From a virus, in the IMG/VR virus record IMGVR_UViG_3300036760_000301, positions 1-35,046 of that record: a stretch of DNA of 35,046 bases; one strand, given 5' to 3'. The notes beneath the pieces were generated by a model. That model searched no databases, was not told the origin of the DNA, and worked only from the letters and a program-made list of their open reading frames with translations. Positions 6,734-15,375 of this stretch are shown here, piece by piece; position 1 is the first letter of the stretch, and the number at the start of each line of letters is the position of its first letter. The translations under genes and the position numbers were made by a program.

Positions 6734-7959
6734 GAAAGCCGATTGTCATTACGGGCGCACACCCCGGACAGCAAGCGCTCATAACAGCCGTACTTTCGAG
6801 CGACGCGCGGCATTTCGCCATCGTGTGCCCGCGTCAGTGGGGAAAGACCACGGCTAGCTCCATGCTCGCGCTTCATTGGGCGATGCAACCAAAGCCGGCG
6901 CGCATTTGGTGGGTAACGCCGATCCGCGAGCAAGGCAAATCGATACTCGAAAACGTGATACTCAAACGGCTGCGCGACGCGGGGGCGATACGATCCATTA
7001 ATATGAGCGACCTTGTCGTATCATTCGTCAATGGAAGTTCGCTAGAGTTTAAGTCCGCCGATAGTAGGGATAGGCTTCGCGGTCCCTCCGTCGACTACCT
7101 CGTAATGGATGAGTACGCGTTCTTTCCGCCCGGGCTTTATGATTCGATCCTTTCGGCTATGACGATTCACAGGGGCAAAAAGACGCTATTCGTTTCCACG
7201 CCCAACGGGCGAAATGATTTCCACGCCCGCTATATTAGAGGCTTGGGCGACGACCCGGATTACGTTAGCCTGCGCTACACGATTGAATCGACGGGGATGC
7301 CCAATGTGATTAACGAAGTCGAAAGCCGCCGCGCCTTCACCCCCGATCTAGTGTACCGCCAAGAGTACCTAGCCGAGTTCGTAGAGGATAGCGGCTCGGT
7401 ATTCGCCAACGTGGCGCGCCCGCTTGCGGGTTTCGCCGAGCCAACGGCAACTAACTACGCGGGGGTGGACGTAGGCAAAACCCATGACCGCACCGCGATA
7501 TGCGTTTTGAACAACCGAGGCGAACTCGTCGCCTTCAAACGATTCGAACTCGCCGAACAGCGATTAACCGAGACAATGGTCGCTCGAATCGCCGATTTCC
7601 TTCGCCCGATCCGCAACTGCCAAACGTTAATCGAAATTAATTACGAAAGCACGGTGGTCGAAATGTTGCGGGGGAAGCTCTCCAACGTTCGATCCATGCG
7701 AACGACTGCGGAGAATAAGAACGATCTAATCGACAACCTAGTGTACCGCCTGCAAAGCGGGGGCGTTACGCTACCCAACAATAGAGAGACGGATGTGTTG
7801 TACGAGGAATTAGTTAACTTTGCGGTTCAGAGGGCGGGCAACGGCTGGCGTTTTGGCGCTCCGTCGGGGGGTTACGACGACTGCGTTATCGCTCTCGCTT
7901 ATGCCTTACGGTCGCTTATGAACGGATCGGGCGGCGTTGGGATTTACGTAATTAAATAA
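6730..7959 (+). CDS. terL: terminase large subunit
   Basis: The 409-residue packaging ATPase/nuclease shows all expected parts. The Walker A-like motif is CPRQWGKTT (residues 33-41), Walker B is LVMDEYAF (124-131, with D127 and E128), and the coupling motif is VSTPNG (155-160). The C-terminal RNase H-like nuclease domain has its first acidic residue in GVDVGKTHD (D247), a middle acidic segment around IEINYES (301-307) and the last acidic pair in GGYDDCVIALAY (D383/D384). It translocates DNA into the prohead through the portal and cuts it. The length is at the short end for the family but both domains are complete. It starts in an ATGA overlap with the small subunit. The portal, usually the next gene, lies 12.5 kb downstream. 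Confidence 0.95.
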   Translation: MRKPIVITGAHPGQQALITAVLSSDARHFAIVCPRQWGKTTASSMLALHWAMQPKPARIWWVTPIREQGKSILENVILKRLRDAGAIRSINMSDLVVSFVNGSSLEFKSADSRDRLRGPSVDYLVMDEYAFFPPGLYDSILSAMTIHRGKKTLFVSTPNGRNDFHARYIRGLGDDPDYVSLRYTIESTGMPNVINEVESRRAFTPDLVYRQEYLAEFVEDSGSVFANVARPLAGFAEPTATNYAGVDVGKTHDRTAICVLNNRGELVAFKRFELAEQRLTETMVARIADFLRPIRNCQTLIEINYESTVVEMLRGKLSNVRSMRTTAENKNDLIDNLVYRLQSGGVTLPNNRETDVLYEELVNFAVQRAGNGWRFGAPSGGYDDCVIALAYALRSLMNGSGGVGIYVIK

Positions 7960-7966
7960 ACACAAA

Positions 7967-8671
7967 ATGACACGCGTAACTATCCTTAATCAAGACCGCG
8001 AGTTCCCGACCGAATGGAGTGAAGTAACGCTAATTCAGTTCATTCGCGTTATGCGGGTGATTGACGGCGGCGCTCACGAGTACGATAACCCGGCTCTATA
8101 CGCCGCGATATTGGGTATAAGCGTCCTTGATTTTTACAAGATAAAGATCAAAGAGTTTATGCGTCTTTCCGCCAAGGCGGGGTACCTGTCCAAGCCGCCG
8201 GACTTTAACTTTTATAGTTCGTTCGAGTTTGGGGGGGTTAAGTATCAGTGCGCGAAGAGCCTCACCGAGATGCAGCTCGCCCAATTCCAAGATTTTGACA
8301 ATCTCGCGACACACTGCCGAAAGAAGCGGGAGAATCTATGGATCGCACTGCCCCAAATCTTCGCGATTCTTTATACCCCGCAAGGCGCCGATTACTCCGT
8401 CGAGACCAAGAGCGACGTCGAGGCGCGCGCCAAGCTCTTTGAGTCCGCGCCCGTAACCTTAATGTACGGGGCGTTCAATTTTTTCTTCATGGTCGAAAAG
8501 ACCTTGAGCGACAATTTCCAAACGTTTTTAGGAGAAATGACGACGATGAGCGAGAAGGCTTCCACATCCCCCTTATCCACCCATCCGATCATTGGGGCTG
8601 GTACTACACTATTTTCGAGGTTTGCGAGCGCGATCAAATCCGCATTGACTATTCGCTCAAAGGTAGCGTAG
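7967..8671 (+). CDS. tail assembly chaperone (G-like, zero frame)
   Basis: This 234-residue protein fits the G-like tail assembly chaperones of Bacteroidota and Firmicutes phages: a short beta start (VTILNQDREFP), the pattern 'EWSEVTLIQFIRVMRVI', a central 'FEFGGVKYQCAKSLTEMQLAQFQDF', then 'LPQIFAILYTP' and a C-terminal helical 'APVTLMYGAFNFFFMVEKTL'. Such proteins coat the tape measure before tail tube polymerisation. A second reading frame at -1 (8443-8769) has no usual start codon but encodes a sensible continuation, and a T-TTT-TTC slippery heptamer lies in phase at 8479-8485. This gene therefore probably yields a short and a frameshifted longer product. The C-terminal 40 residues of the zero frame overlap the -1 coding sequence. 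Confidence 0.65.
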   Translation: MTRVTILNQDREFPTEWSEVTLIQFIRVMRVIDGGAHEYDNPALYAAILGISVLDFYKIKIKEFMRLSAKAGYLSKPPDFNFYSSFEFGGVKYQCAKSLTEMQLAQFQDFDNLATHCRKKRENLWIALPQIFAILYTPQGADYSVETKSDVEARAKLFESAPVTLMYGAFNFFFMVEKTLSDNFQTFLGEMTTMSEKASTSPLSTHPIIGAGTTLFSRFASAIKSALTIRSKVA

Positions 8672-8769
8672 CGTCGTTCTTTTTGCTTTTGTCTTGCTTC
8701 GTAGATGCGGGCAAATACGAAACCGAAATCAAATTCCGCAACCAAATGACCCGCAATGCCAAGCCCTAG
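8443..8769 (+). CDS. -1 frame extension of the tail assembly chaperone (GT-like)
   Basis: This is an open -1 frame, not an independent gene: it begins just after a TGA at 8440 and contains no ATG, GTG or TTG in its 5' half. From about 8557 it reads GFHIPLIHPSDHWGWYYTIFEV and continues to RNQMTRNAKP. The 'WGWYYTI...' segment followed by a helical 'SFFLLLSCF' and charged end resembles the T domains that follow G-like chaperones in Bacteroidota phages. Translation would enter by -1 slippage at T-TTT-TTC (8479-8485); G-TTT-TTA at 8524-8530 is a weaker alternative nearer the switch in coding character. An AGGAG at 8530-8534 could pause ribosomes. The coordinates give the open frame; the fusion product starts at 7967. 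Confidence 0.6.
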   Translation, partial: VRARNLNVRGVQFFLHGRKDLERQFPNVFRRNDDDEREGFHIPLIHPSDHWGWYYTIFEVCERDQIRIDYSLKGSVASFFLLLSCFVDAGKYETEIKFRNQMTRNAKP

Positions 8770-9634
8770 CAACCTTCAGCTCACGCCCTACGTTATCCGC
8801 AGGCTGTTTTGCTGCATCGCCGATAAACACAAGCTCATTAACGGATGCGCGTTCGGCGACCCGTACCGCTATAACGCGGCAAGCGACTTAAAGTATCCGC
8901 TTCTTTTCGTCGAATTGCCGCTCCAAGCGAACGCGACGGGGGCTAGCCCGGAAGCGCACCTAACGGCAATGAAGGTCGTTTGGTATATCTTTGACCGGAC
9001 GGACGAGGAAGACCCGGACGAAAGCCTTATACGTATCTTGGATAAGACCTACCACCTAGCGCACGAGGTGATAGAAAGGATCGTCCAAGACATACGCAAA
9101 CGTCTTAGGGTGGGCTGGAAGATCGAACATGACTGGAGCCTACTATCCATTAGCGACGAAGCCAACGGCGTTTATTGGGCCAACAACCTTACCGGATGGC
9201 GGGTGGAGGTTACCTTCACCGCCGTTAATCCCGTCTACGGTTGCGATACCGGCTTTGAGTGCGCCAATATTTTTGAGTGTCTGTGCGAGCCTCAATACGA
9301 CAGACCGTTCGACCCATGTGGCTTTCCCCCGTGCGTTACCCCGGTACCGCCCGTGGTGGACGGCGACGGCGTAACGTCGGGTATTGGAACGCCCGGAACC
9401 ATGAACGTCGAAAATATGGAGGTTCCGCCTATTGGCGATTATCCATTTGGCGCGGTGGTTACGCTTTACGAGGCAGACCAAATAACTATTGTGGATCAAA
9501 GTACGTTTGTGTTTCCGGGTGTGGGCTTCTCGGTTGACACCTACCCCGATCTCATCACCACCCAATACTATATCTCCGTAACCGTGGGCGATTGCGAAAG
9601 CGATAAGGTATTGGTAACCCACGTCGTAGGCTAA
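8756..9634 (+). CDS. neck/tail-associated virion protein
   Basis: This 292-residue protein overlaps the end of the chaperone extension by 14 bases. Residues 1-165 (QLTPYVIRRLFCCIADKHKLING...) form a compact alpha/beta region followed by a cysteine-rich linker (about 165-195: YGCDTGFECANIFECLCEP and CGFPPC) and a beta-rich C-terminal domain of about 95 residues. Position between the chaperone and a gp10-like protein suggests a neck or tail completion protein, with the C-terminal domain as an Ig-like decoration. I cannot name the family. The eight cysteines in the linker may bind a metal or crosslink the particle. Confidence 0.55.
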   Translation: MPSPSNLQLTPYVIRRLFCCIADKHKLINGCAFGDPYRYNAASDLKYPLLFVELPLQANATGASPEAHLTAMKVVWYIFDRTDEEDPDESLIRILDKTYHLAHEVIERIVQDIRKRLRVGWKIEHDWSLLSISDEANGVYWANNLTGWRVEVTFTAVNPVYGCDTGFECANIFECLCEPQYDRPFDPCGFPPCVTPVPPVVDGDGVTSGIGTPGTMNVENMEVPPIGDYPFGAVVTLYEADQITIVDQSTFVFPGVGFSVDTYPDLITTQYYISVTVGDCESDKVLVTHVVG

Positions 9635-10173
9635 TGAGTAAGCCTGCGTTAGACCTAAAGAGCGCGCTAGTCGAAGAGATAGAGAGCATAGAGCACGCTA
9701 TTTTAGAGGTGTTTGCGTACTACTTAGAATCGGGACAATTCAGCGATCTTAAGGGGAAGGGTCGCGGGGGTGAGCGAACGCAAGCCCCGACGCTTCACGA
9801 CGTGGACGTTAAGAAGAATCGCCCACTGTCTAAGTCGATACGGGTCGAACATTCAAAGGACGGTACCGTGTTTCAGGTATTCGCAAACGACTATTTAATA
9901 TACCTTGATTCGGGGCGAAAGAAGGGGTTAAAGCCCCCGCCCATTTCCGCAATATTGAAGTTCATAGCCACTCGCCACTTGCGCCCCAAGAGCGGCGACG
10001 TAAACGCGTTCGCCTACGCGATCCAGAGGGCGATAGCCCGCGATGGGATAGCGGGGCGCAACATCATAAAGCGTTCGCTAACGTCATTAGACGATAGCAT
10101 TGGAAGCGTTCTGGACGGGCTTATTAGCGATTTTATAACCCTACTGCTAGTATCCAATCAAAATCCTAAGTAA
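9634..10173 (+). CDS. HK97 gp10-like neck/tail completion protein
   Basis: The 179-residue protein resembles the gp10-like neck proteins that join head and tail. After an N-terminal helix it has 'LSKSIRVEHSKDGTVFQVFANDYLIYLDSGRKKGLKPPPISAILKFI', the pattern of a substrate-like beta hairpin and 'Y-IYLDSGRKKG' loop seen in that family in Bacteroidota phages, and then 'FAYAIQRAIARDGIAGRNIIKRS' near the C-terminus. It overlaps the previous stop by one base (TAATG) and precedes the tape measure by two bases, so it is translated in one tail-assembly block. Confidence 0.65.
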   Translation: MSKPALDLKSALVEEIESIEHAILEVFAYYLESGQFSDLKGKGRGGERTQAPTLHDVDVKKNRPLSKSIRVEHSKDGTVFQVFANDYLIYLDSGRKKGLKPPPISAILKFIATRHLRPKSGDVNAFAYAIQRAIARDGIAGRNIIKRSLTSLDDSIGSVLDGLISDFITLLLVSNQNPK

Positions 10174-10175
10174 TC

Positions 10176-13100
10176 ATGGCTAATAGCGTAAAGATAATAA
10201 CGGTCAAGATTCTAGGAATCGACACCGCGCTTACAAGTACCGAGGAGCTGCAAGCGGCGTTCGATCAACTTAATGCCGAGCTATTGGCGATGGGTGATAC
10301 GTCGGGCAAGGCGTTCGACGATATGGTCGCCGACTTAGAACGAATCGAAGACGCAATCAAGGCGGCCGAATCCGTAGCCAAGGACGCCAATTTCGTTCCT
10401 AAGACGCTCAAAGAATTAGAGGACGCGTCCGAGTCGCTTAGACAAAAGCTGGCGGAAGTTCCACGTGGAACTGATAAATATAACGAAATACTAGAGGCGC
10501 TTCGCCCTATTGAGGCGCAGATATTCGCTATTGATAAAGACCTTGAGTTACTAGACCCCGAAAAGAACACCAAGGCTTTCGTCGACTTAGGCGATCAAGT
10601 CGTGAGCAGTTTCGAGTCGGCGACGTTCCTAGTGCAGAAGTTTAACGGCGAAAGTGAAGTAACGCAAAAGATACTTAGCGGGATTGAAACGGCGGTGTTT
10701 GCGGTGCAGCTTGCCCGCAATGTTAGTGAGGCGGCGCTTAGCGTCAAGACCTTACTGCGAATCAAGTCGACGAAAACGCTCAACGTCGTCCAAGCTGAGA
10801 GTAATAAACTAACCAAAGAGGGAGCGCAAGCCGCAAACAACGCCGGCGACGCGTCAATCAAGGCGGGTAAGGGCGGATTCATAGGAGGCGCGGGTATTAA
10901 GTTCCTAAGCGGCGCGCTCAAAGCGCTTGGAGTTGGAGCCCTCATTACGACCTTCCTTGGACTTATCGCCAACCTTGGCTCGCTAAAGCCCGCTATCGAC
11001 TTCGTAACGGACGCGTTCGAGGGGCTAAAGAAGGGCGCGGATGTGTTGTTTAAGTCTATTGGCCCCGCCATATCATCGTTACTTAGCGGCGACGTAACCA
11101 AAGCGTGGGGACAATTCACCAACGGTATCAAGAAAGGCGGAGTGGCGGCGACGAAAGAGTTTAACAGGCAGGGGCAGATCCGCGCGTTCGCCGCGAAGGA
11201 GCAGGCTTTGGAGCTAGCGCAAATAGGGCAAGCCGCGCAAGATCAACAATTGGCGCAAACGGAGGCGGGCGCGGCGGAGCTGGCGGCGCGGCAACAAAAG
11301 CGACTCGCCGAGCGCATCGTGTTGGAGAAAGAAAAGCTAACGGTCGTGGGCGAATTTACGGACGCGCAGGTGGCAATCCTTACCAGTGGCGACGCGAAGG
11401 CGATAGCCGCCGAGCAAGAGTCGCTCAAAGCGCAAGGCAAGCTATCCGACGACCGCCTCGAATTGATACGCGCCGTCGCCGCGACCGAGCAAGAGCTAGT
11501 CGCCAACGTCGCGGCGGAACGCAACCGAGCGATAGACGCGGAGCAAAAGCGGGTCGACGCGATTAAAGCGGCGGCGGACGAGATTCGTTCGACGAATGAA
11601 ACGACGGCGGCGCGCCTAGAGCAAATAGAATCCGATTCGGCGGCGGCGATAGCGAGTATTCGCAGGCGGCAGGCTAAAGGGGAAACCGTAAACCAGGCGG
11701 AGGTTACCGCTATTACAGCCAAAGCCGCGAACGAACGCCAAGCTATAGAGCTTGCCAACGCCGAGAAGGTATCGCAACTCGCCACCCAAATTGCCGAGGC
11801 GGAGATCGCGCAAAACGACCGAGCGTTAGAGGCGACGCAACACGCGTTCGACGCGGAGAACGCGCGGCGCGTGCAAACATCCGATTCGATAGAGGCCTTT
11901 GCCGCGATAGAGGCGGGAACGATTGAAGCCAACCGCAAGCTACGCGAAGCCGACTTAAACCAACAAGCGGCGCTACTGCAAAAGCAAATCAAAGCGCACG
12001 GGGGCTTAACCGAAAGCGACAAATTGGCGCAACAGGCCCTCGCCAAGTCTCGGCTCGACCTTACGAACGACGTGGAGCTAAAGACCCGCGACCTGAACGA
12101 AAAGACGATCCAACTCAAAATCGCCAACGACGAGCGCGCCGCGTCGCTAGAGATAGCCGCCAACAACCGAGTGGCCGATAACGCCGCAACCAAAGCAGAG
12201 CAAGAGCAAAAGCGCTTAGACGCGGCGACGGCCGCTAGCGACGCGAAGCTGGCGGGGGCTAAAAGTATCGACGAGATACAAGCGATAAGCGCGGAACGAA
12301 CGCAAGCCGTCGCCGCGTCCGAGGCTAAGATCGCGGGCTTCCTTCAAACCGAGCATGATCTAAGGGTGGATTCGCTAGACGTGGAAATCAAAAAGCTACA
12401 GGCGATAGAGGATAGCGGGCAAGCGACCGCCGAGCAGGTCGAACAATTGAAGGCGCTACAAACACAAAAGACCAACGTAGAGGTTAGCTTTGAACTAAAC
12501 AAAGCCAAGGCTGCCTCGGACGCGCAAGCCAACGCGCGAACGTTTAGCGAGGCTACACAGGACGCGATTGTCTCCACCGTGCAAGACCCCCTTAACGCCG
12601 CCGTCAACGGGTTGTTTAGTAAGGCTTTCAAGGGCGCTAGTTCTACCGTTATTCAGTCTATTAAGGACAACTTTGGAAAGCTAATGGACGAGGCAATCGC
12701 TTTCGCAGACCAGCTCAACGCCGCCCGCCAGCAAGAGCTAGACCAAGAGAGCGCCCGCAACCAAGAGCGCCTCACCCAAATAGACGACCAGCTTAGTCAG
12801 GAGGAGGAACGCGTCAATAAATTTGAGGGTATTCTCAACGAAAACGAAGACAAATCCACCGGACGAAGCGAGCTTGCCAACCAACAGCTAGACAACGAAT
12901 CGCAACACACGGAGGATTTAAAGAAGGAAAAGGAAGCGCTATTGGAGCAAGAGAAAACTATCGCCGCCGAGCAGGAGGAGCTGGCGAAAGCAAGCGAAGA
13001 GCGGCAAAAGAAGATCGCGGCGGGGCAAGCGGCGCTCACGGCGATCACGTCCGCGCTAGCTACGGCGCAAGCGTTCAAAGCGGTGGCGACGAGTTCCTTC

Positions 13101-13616
13101 GATCCGATCTCGCTGGCAATCGGTATCGCGTCCGCGCTCGCTTTTGTCGCTTCCATGTTCGCCGCGATAACGCAGGCGCAAGACGCGTTCGGCGAAATGG
13201 GTGGATACCTTAACGACGACGGTACGATTAGCTACGGCAAGGGTGGGCTGGTGGCGGGCCCTAGCCACGCGCAAGGCGGGGTAAGGGGCTCCGGTCGCTT
13301 CGCCAACGTGGAGGTGGAGGGGCGCGAGTTTATCGTGAATAAGGACGCGACGGAGAATAATCTGGGTCTACTTAGAGAGATTAACACGTTCGGCGCTTAT
13401 CGAAAATTCGACCACGGGGGGATACTTAACGCACCGGTTCCCCCGCCAATTACAAATGTTATCAACAATGGAGGGGGTGGATACGATATTTTGAACGAGC
13501 TGAATGACAACTTTGTTAATTTTGCAAACCGAGAGGTGGTAGTCGATTTACAAGAGCTTGCCAGCAAACAAGACAGACTCAATAAATTAATAGCTAAGGC
13601 GAAAGTCGGGAAATGA
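10176..13616 (+). CDS. tape measure protein
   Basis: At 1146 residues this is the longest protein of the window. It is almost wholly helical with long Ala/Glu/Gln/Lys coiled-coil stretches (about 340-900), a hydrophobic segment near 240-270 (SGALKALGVGALITTFLGLIANLG region) and a second near 965-1000 (SLAIGIASALAFVASMFAAI). These are typical of tape measure proteins, which set tail length and help DNA cross the cell envelope. At about 1.5 angstroms per residue the tail would be roughly 170 nm. The C-terminus has Gly-rich segments (GGYLNDDGTISYGKGG; GRFANVEVEGREFIVNKDA) often found there in Bacteroidota phages. It starts two bases after the neck gene and overlaps the protease start (ATGA). Confidence 0.9.
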   Translation: MANSVKIITVKILGIDTALTSTEELQAAFDQLNAELLAMGDTSGKAFDDMVADLERIEDAIKAAESVAKDANFVPKTLKELEDASESLRQKLAEVPRGTDKYNEILEALRPIEAQIFAIDKDLELLDPEKNTKAFVDLGDQVVSSFESATFLVQKFNGESEVTQKILSGIETAVFAVQLARNVSEAALSVKTLLRIKSTKTLNVVQAESNKLTKEGAQAANNAGDASIKAGKGGFIGGAGIKFLSGALKALGVGALITTFLGLIANLGSLKPAIDFVTDAFEGLKKGADVLFKSIGPAISSLLSGDVTKAWGQFTNGIKKGGVAATKEFNRQGQIRAFAAKEQALELAQIGQAAQDQQLAQTEAGAAELAARQQKRLAERIVLEKEKLTVVGEFTDAQVAILTSGDAKAIAAEQESLKAQGKLSDDRLELIRAVAATEQELVANVAAERNRAIDAEQKRVDAIKAAADEIRSTNETTAARLEQIESDSAAAIASIRRRQAKGETVNQAEVTAITAKAANERQAIELANAEKVSQLATQIAEAEIAQNDRALEATQHAFDAENARRVQTSDSIEAFAAIEAGTIEANRKLREADLNQQAALLQKQIKAHGGLTESDKLAQQALAKSRLDLTNDVELKTRDLNEKTIQLKIANDERAASLEIAANNRVADNAATKAEQEQKRLDAATAASDAKLAGAKSIDEIQAISAERTQAVAASEAKIAGFLQTEHDLRVDSLDVEIKKLQAIEDSGQATAEQVEQLKALQTQKTNVEVSFELNKAKAASDAQANARTFSEATQDAIVSTVQDPLNAAVNGLFSKAFKGASSTVIQSIKDNFGKLMDEAIAFADQLNAARQQELDQESARNQERLTQIDDQLSQEEERVNKFEGILNENEDKSTGRSELANQQLDNESQHTEDLKKEKEALLEQEKTIAAEQEELAKASEERQKKIAAGQAALTAITSALATAQAFKAVATSSFDPISLAIGIASALAFVASMFAAITQAQDAFGEMGGYLNDDGTISYGKGGLVAGPSHAQGGVRGSGRFANVEVEGREFIVNKDATENNLGLLREINTFGAYRKFDHGGILNAPVPPPITNVINNGGGGYDILNELNDNFVNFANREVVVDLQELASKQDRLNKLIAKAKVGK

Positions 13617-15355
13617 TAAAGGTTCTTTACGCGGATTTTGACGAAGAGGATGGCGACGAAACGTCGGGCGTTACCGCGATTGGGCTTGTTGAATTTCCCG
13701 CGAATGAAACCAAGGCCGTCGCGCTGTCCAAGACCCCGCCGCTCGAAATGAAGTTCGGCTTTCAGCCCGATAAGCAATACCTGACCGGCGTACTGCTTAT
13801 ACCCGATCAGGCTATTTATCGCAAGGACGAAAGCAACGGTGGCGAACCCTATTGGGTGGCGTTCTCCGCAGCGGTTATTGAGCGCCTACGCAATAAGTTT
13901 ATGCGACTCGGACTTATTAACAAATTCAATTTTGAGCATATTAGTTCGCTCCCCGTGGAGGCGACCATGATTGAAACGTGGATTTCCCAAGACCCCGCCG
14001 CCGATAAATCCGCGAAGTTTGGATTCAATCTCCCCGCCGGAACTTGGTTTGCGACCGTCCATATCCCAAATAAAGATTTTTGGGACGAGGTCGTTAAGAC
14101 GGGTCGCGTGTCGGGTTTTTCGGTGGAGGCGCTCTTAAGCTTCATTCAGCCACAAACGCAGCCCGCCAAAGAATCGCCGTCGCCAACCGCCCCCAGCCCG
14201 CCAAAAACAGAGACCGGTATCGCGGAGGTCAAGGCAACCATAGCCGATTCGCTCAAGGCCATGGCGAGCGATCTTGAACGATATACCGCCGTAGTGAAAC
14301 TATTAAAGAAGCGCGACCCCGTACTCATGAGTTTAATCCAAGTCGCGATTAGGGGGCGTTGGGACGACATTTTCAAAGCCATAACGGACACTAAGAACAA
14401 CGCGGGCTTTAAGTATTACGTCCGCTGGGAAGACGAAATTATCGCCGCCATAACCAAGTGGGGCGGCAAAGCCCCAGGCGTTATGCAAAGCCAATCAAAT
14501 AACGCAAATAGCATTGAAGACAAATTCACTAATTATTTAAACGAAACATTCGATAGTATGTTTAATTTTTTCACCCCAAAAGGCGCCGCCAAACGCATGG
14601 GGCTTGAGCCAATAAAGCTCTCGAACGGCGACGACGCCTATTTCGACCCCGAGACAGGAGAGGTCTTTAAGGTTAAAGACGACGGCGCCCGCAACATTTT
14701 GCCCGGACTCTACAAGCGCAACGCCGATGGCGGGCTAGTGGAATTGAGCGCCGTCGCCACGCAAGTCGCGCAACCCACCGTCGTGGCTTTATCCGCCCCC
14801 GCGCCCGCCCCCGCCGCCCCGCCAAAAGTTCCACCCTCCAAACGGACGTACCCCCAGGTGGTATATCTTTTGGCTAAGGACGGTAAAAGTTATCACAAGT
14901 TCAACGTCGACTATGCGCTTGCGGACGGCACCATACTATCCGTCGACGAAACGACGGGTGAGGCGTGGCTTCTTACGGGCGAAATGGCGCCGGACGGAAC
15001 CTATACCGCAACCGACGGAACGATCATAGTGGTTGCGAGCGGCAAGGTATCCACCATAACCCCGCCAACGGCCCCGCCCCCGCCGCCCGCCCTTGGCTCC
15101 GAAACCGTCGCGCAGCTTGCGGCGCTATTAAGCGCCCACATTAAACCCTTAACCGAGCGCCTTGCGGCGTTAGAGGCTATCGACGCAAGCGTTACGGGTA
15201 AAGCCCCCGGACGCGGCGCCCCCGATGTGGCGACGCCCGACGCTAAATTGCCGCCCGTAAACGAAACCTTGGACGTAAAGATGGCGCGTATGTTCGTCGC
15301 CACCACGGAGAAGAACCAAAAAGCGACCGCCGAAAAGTGGCGCCTACCCAACTAA
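13613..15355 (+). CDS. XkdF-like prohead protease fused to a scaffold-like region
   Basis: Residues 47-175 match the XkdF-type serine protease family: 'YLTGVLLIPDQAIYRKDE', 'YWVAFSAAVIERLRNKFM', 'KFNFEHIS' with H109, 'ETWISQDP', 'GTWFATVHIPN' and 'GRVSGFSVEALL' with S170, the likely catalytic serine. The protease matures the capsid by removing scaffold. A Ser/Pro linker (about 180-200) leads to some 380 residues with no second enzyme domain: helical, charged, with Pro-rich spacers and a beta 'DGT' motif region (about 438-490) also seen in Bacteroidota phage scaffolds. Protease and scaffold are probably one polypeptide. Bases 14173-14202 of the linker recur in the non-coding region at 5719. 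It precedes the capsid gene as expected. Confidence 0.8.
   Translation: MIKVLYADFDEEDGDETSGVTAIGLVEFPANETKAVALSKTPPLEMKFGFQPDKQYLTGVLLIPDQAIYRKDESNGGEPYWVAFSAAVIERLRNKFMRLGLINKFNFEHISSLPVEATMIETWISQDPAADKSAKFGFNLPAGTWFATVHIPNKDFWDEVVKTGRVSGFSVEALLSFIQPQTQPAKESPSPTAPSPPKTETGIAEVKATIADSLKAMASDLERYTAVVKLLKKRDPVLMSLIQVAIRGRWDDIFKAITDTKNNAGFKYYVRWEDEIIAAITKWGGKAPGVMQSQSNNANSIEDKFTNYLNETFDSMFNFFTPKGAAKRMGLEPIKLSNGDDAYFDPETGEVFKVKDDGARNILPGLYKRNADGGLVELSAVATQVAQPTVVALSAPAPAPAAPPKVPPSKRTYPQVVYLLAKDGKSYHKFNVDYALADGTILSVDETTGEAWLLTGEMAPDGTYTATDGTIIVVASGKVSTITPPTAPPPPPALGSETVAQLAALLSAHIKPLTERLAALEAIDASVTGKAPGRGAPDVATPDAKLPPVNETLDVKMARMFVATTEKNQKATAEKWRLPN
14173..14202 (+). repeat. 30-bp dispersed repeat, coding copy
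   Basis: Identical to 5719-5748. Here it encodes part of the Ser/Pro-rich linker SPSPTAPSPP between protease and scaffold-like regions. Confidence 0.85.
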
Positions 15356-15375
15356 CAACTTAACGCACTCTCATC

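Noticed and set aside
11243-12193. Long reverse-strand frame (316 residues) inside the tape measure gene
   Set aside because: It is Ser/Ala/Cys-rich, the expected shadow of the Ala/Glu/Arg-rich coiled coil on the other strand, without promoter or context.
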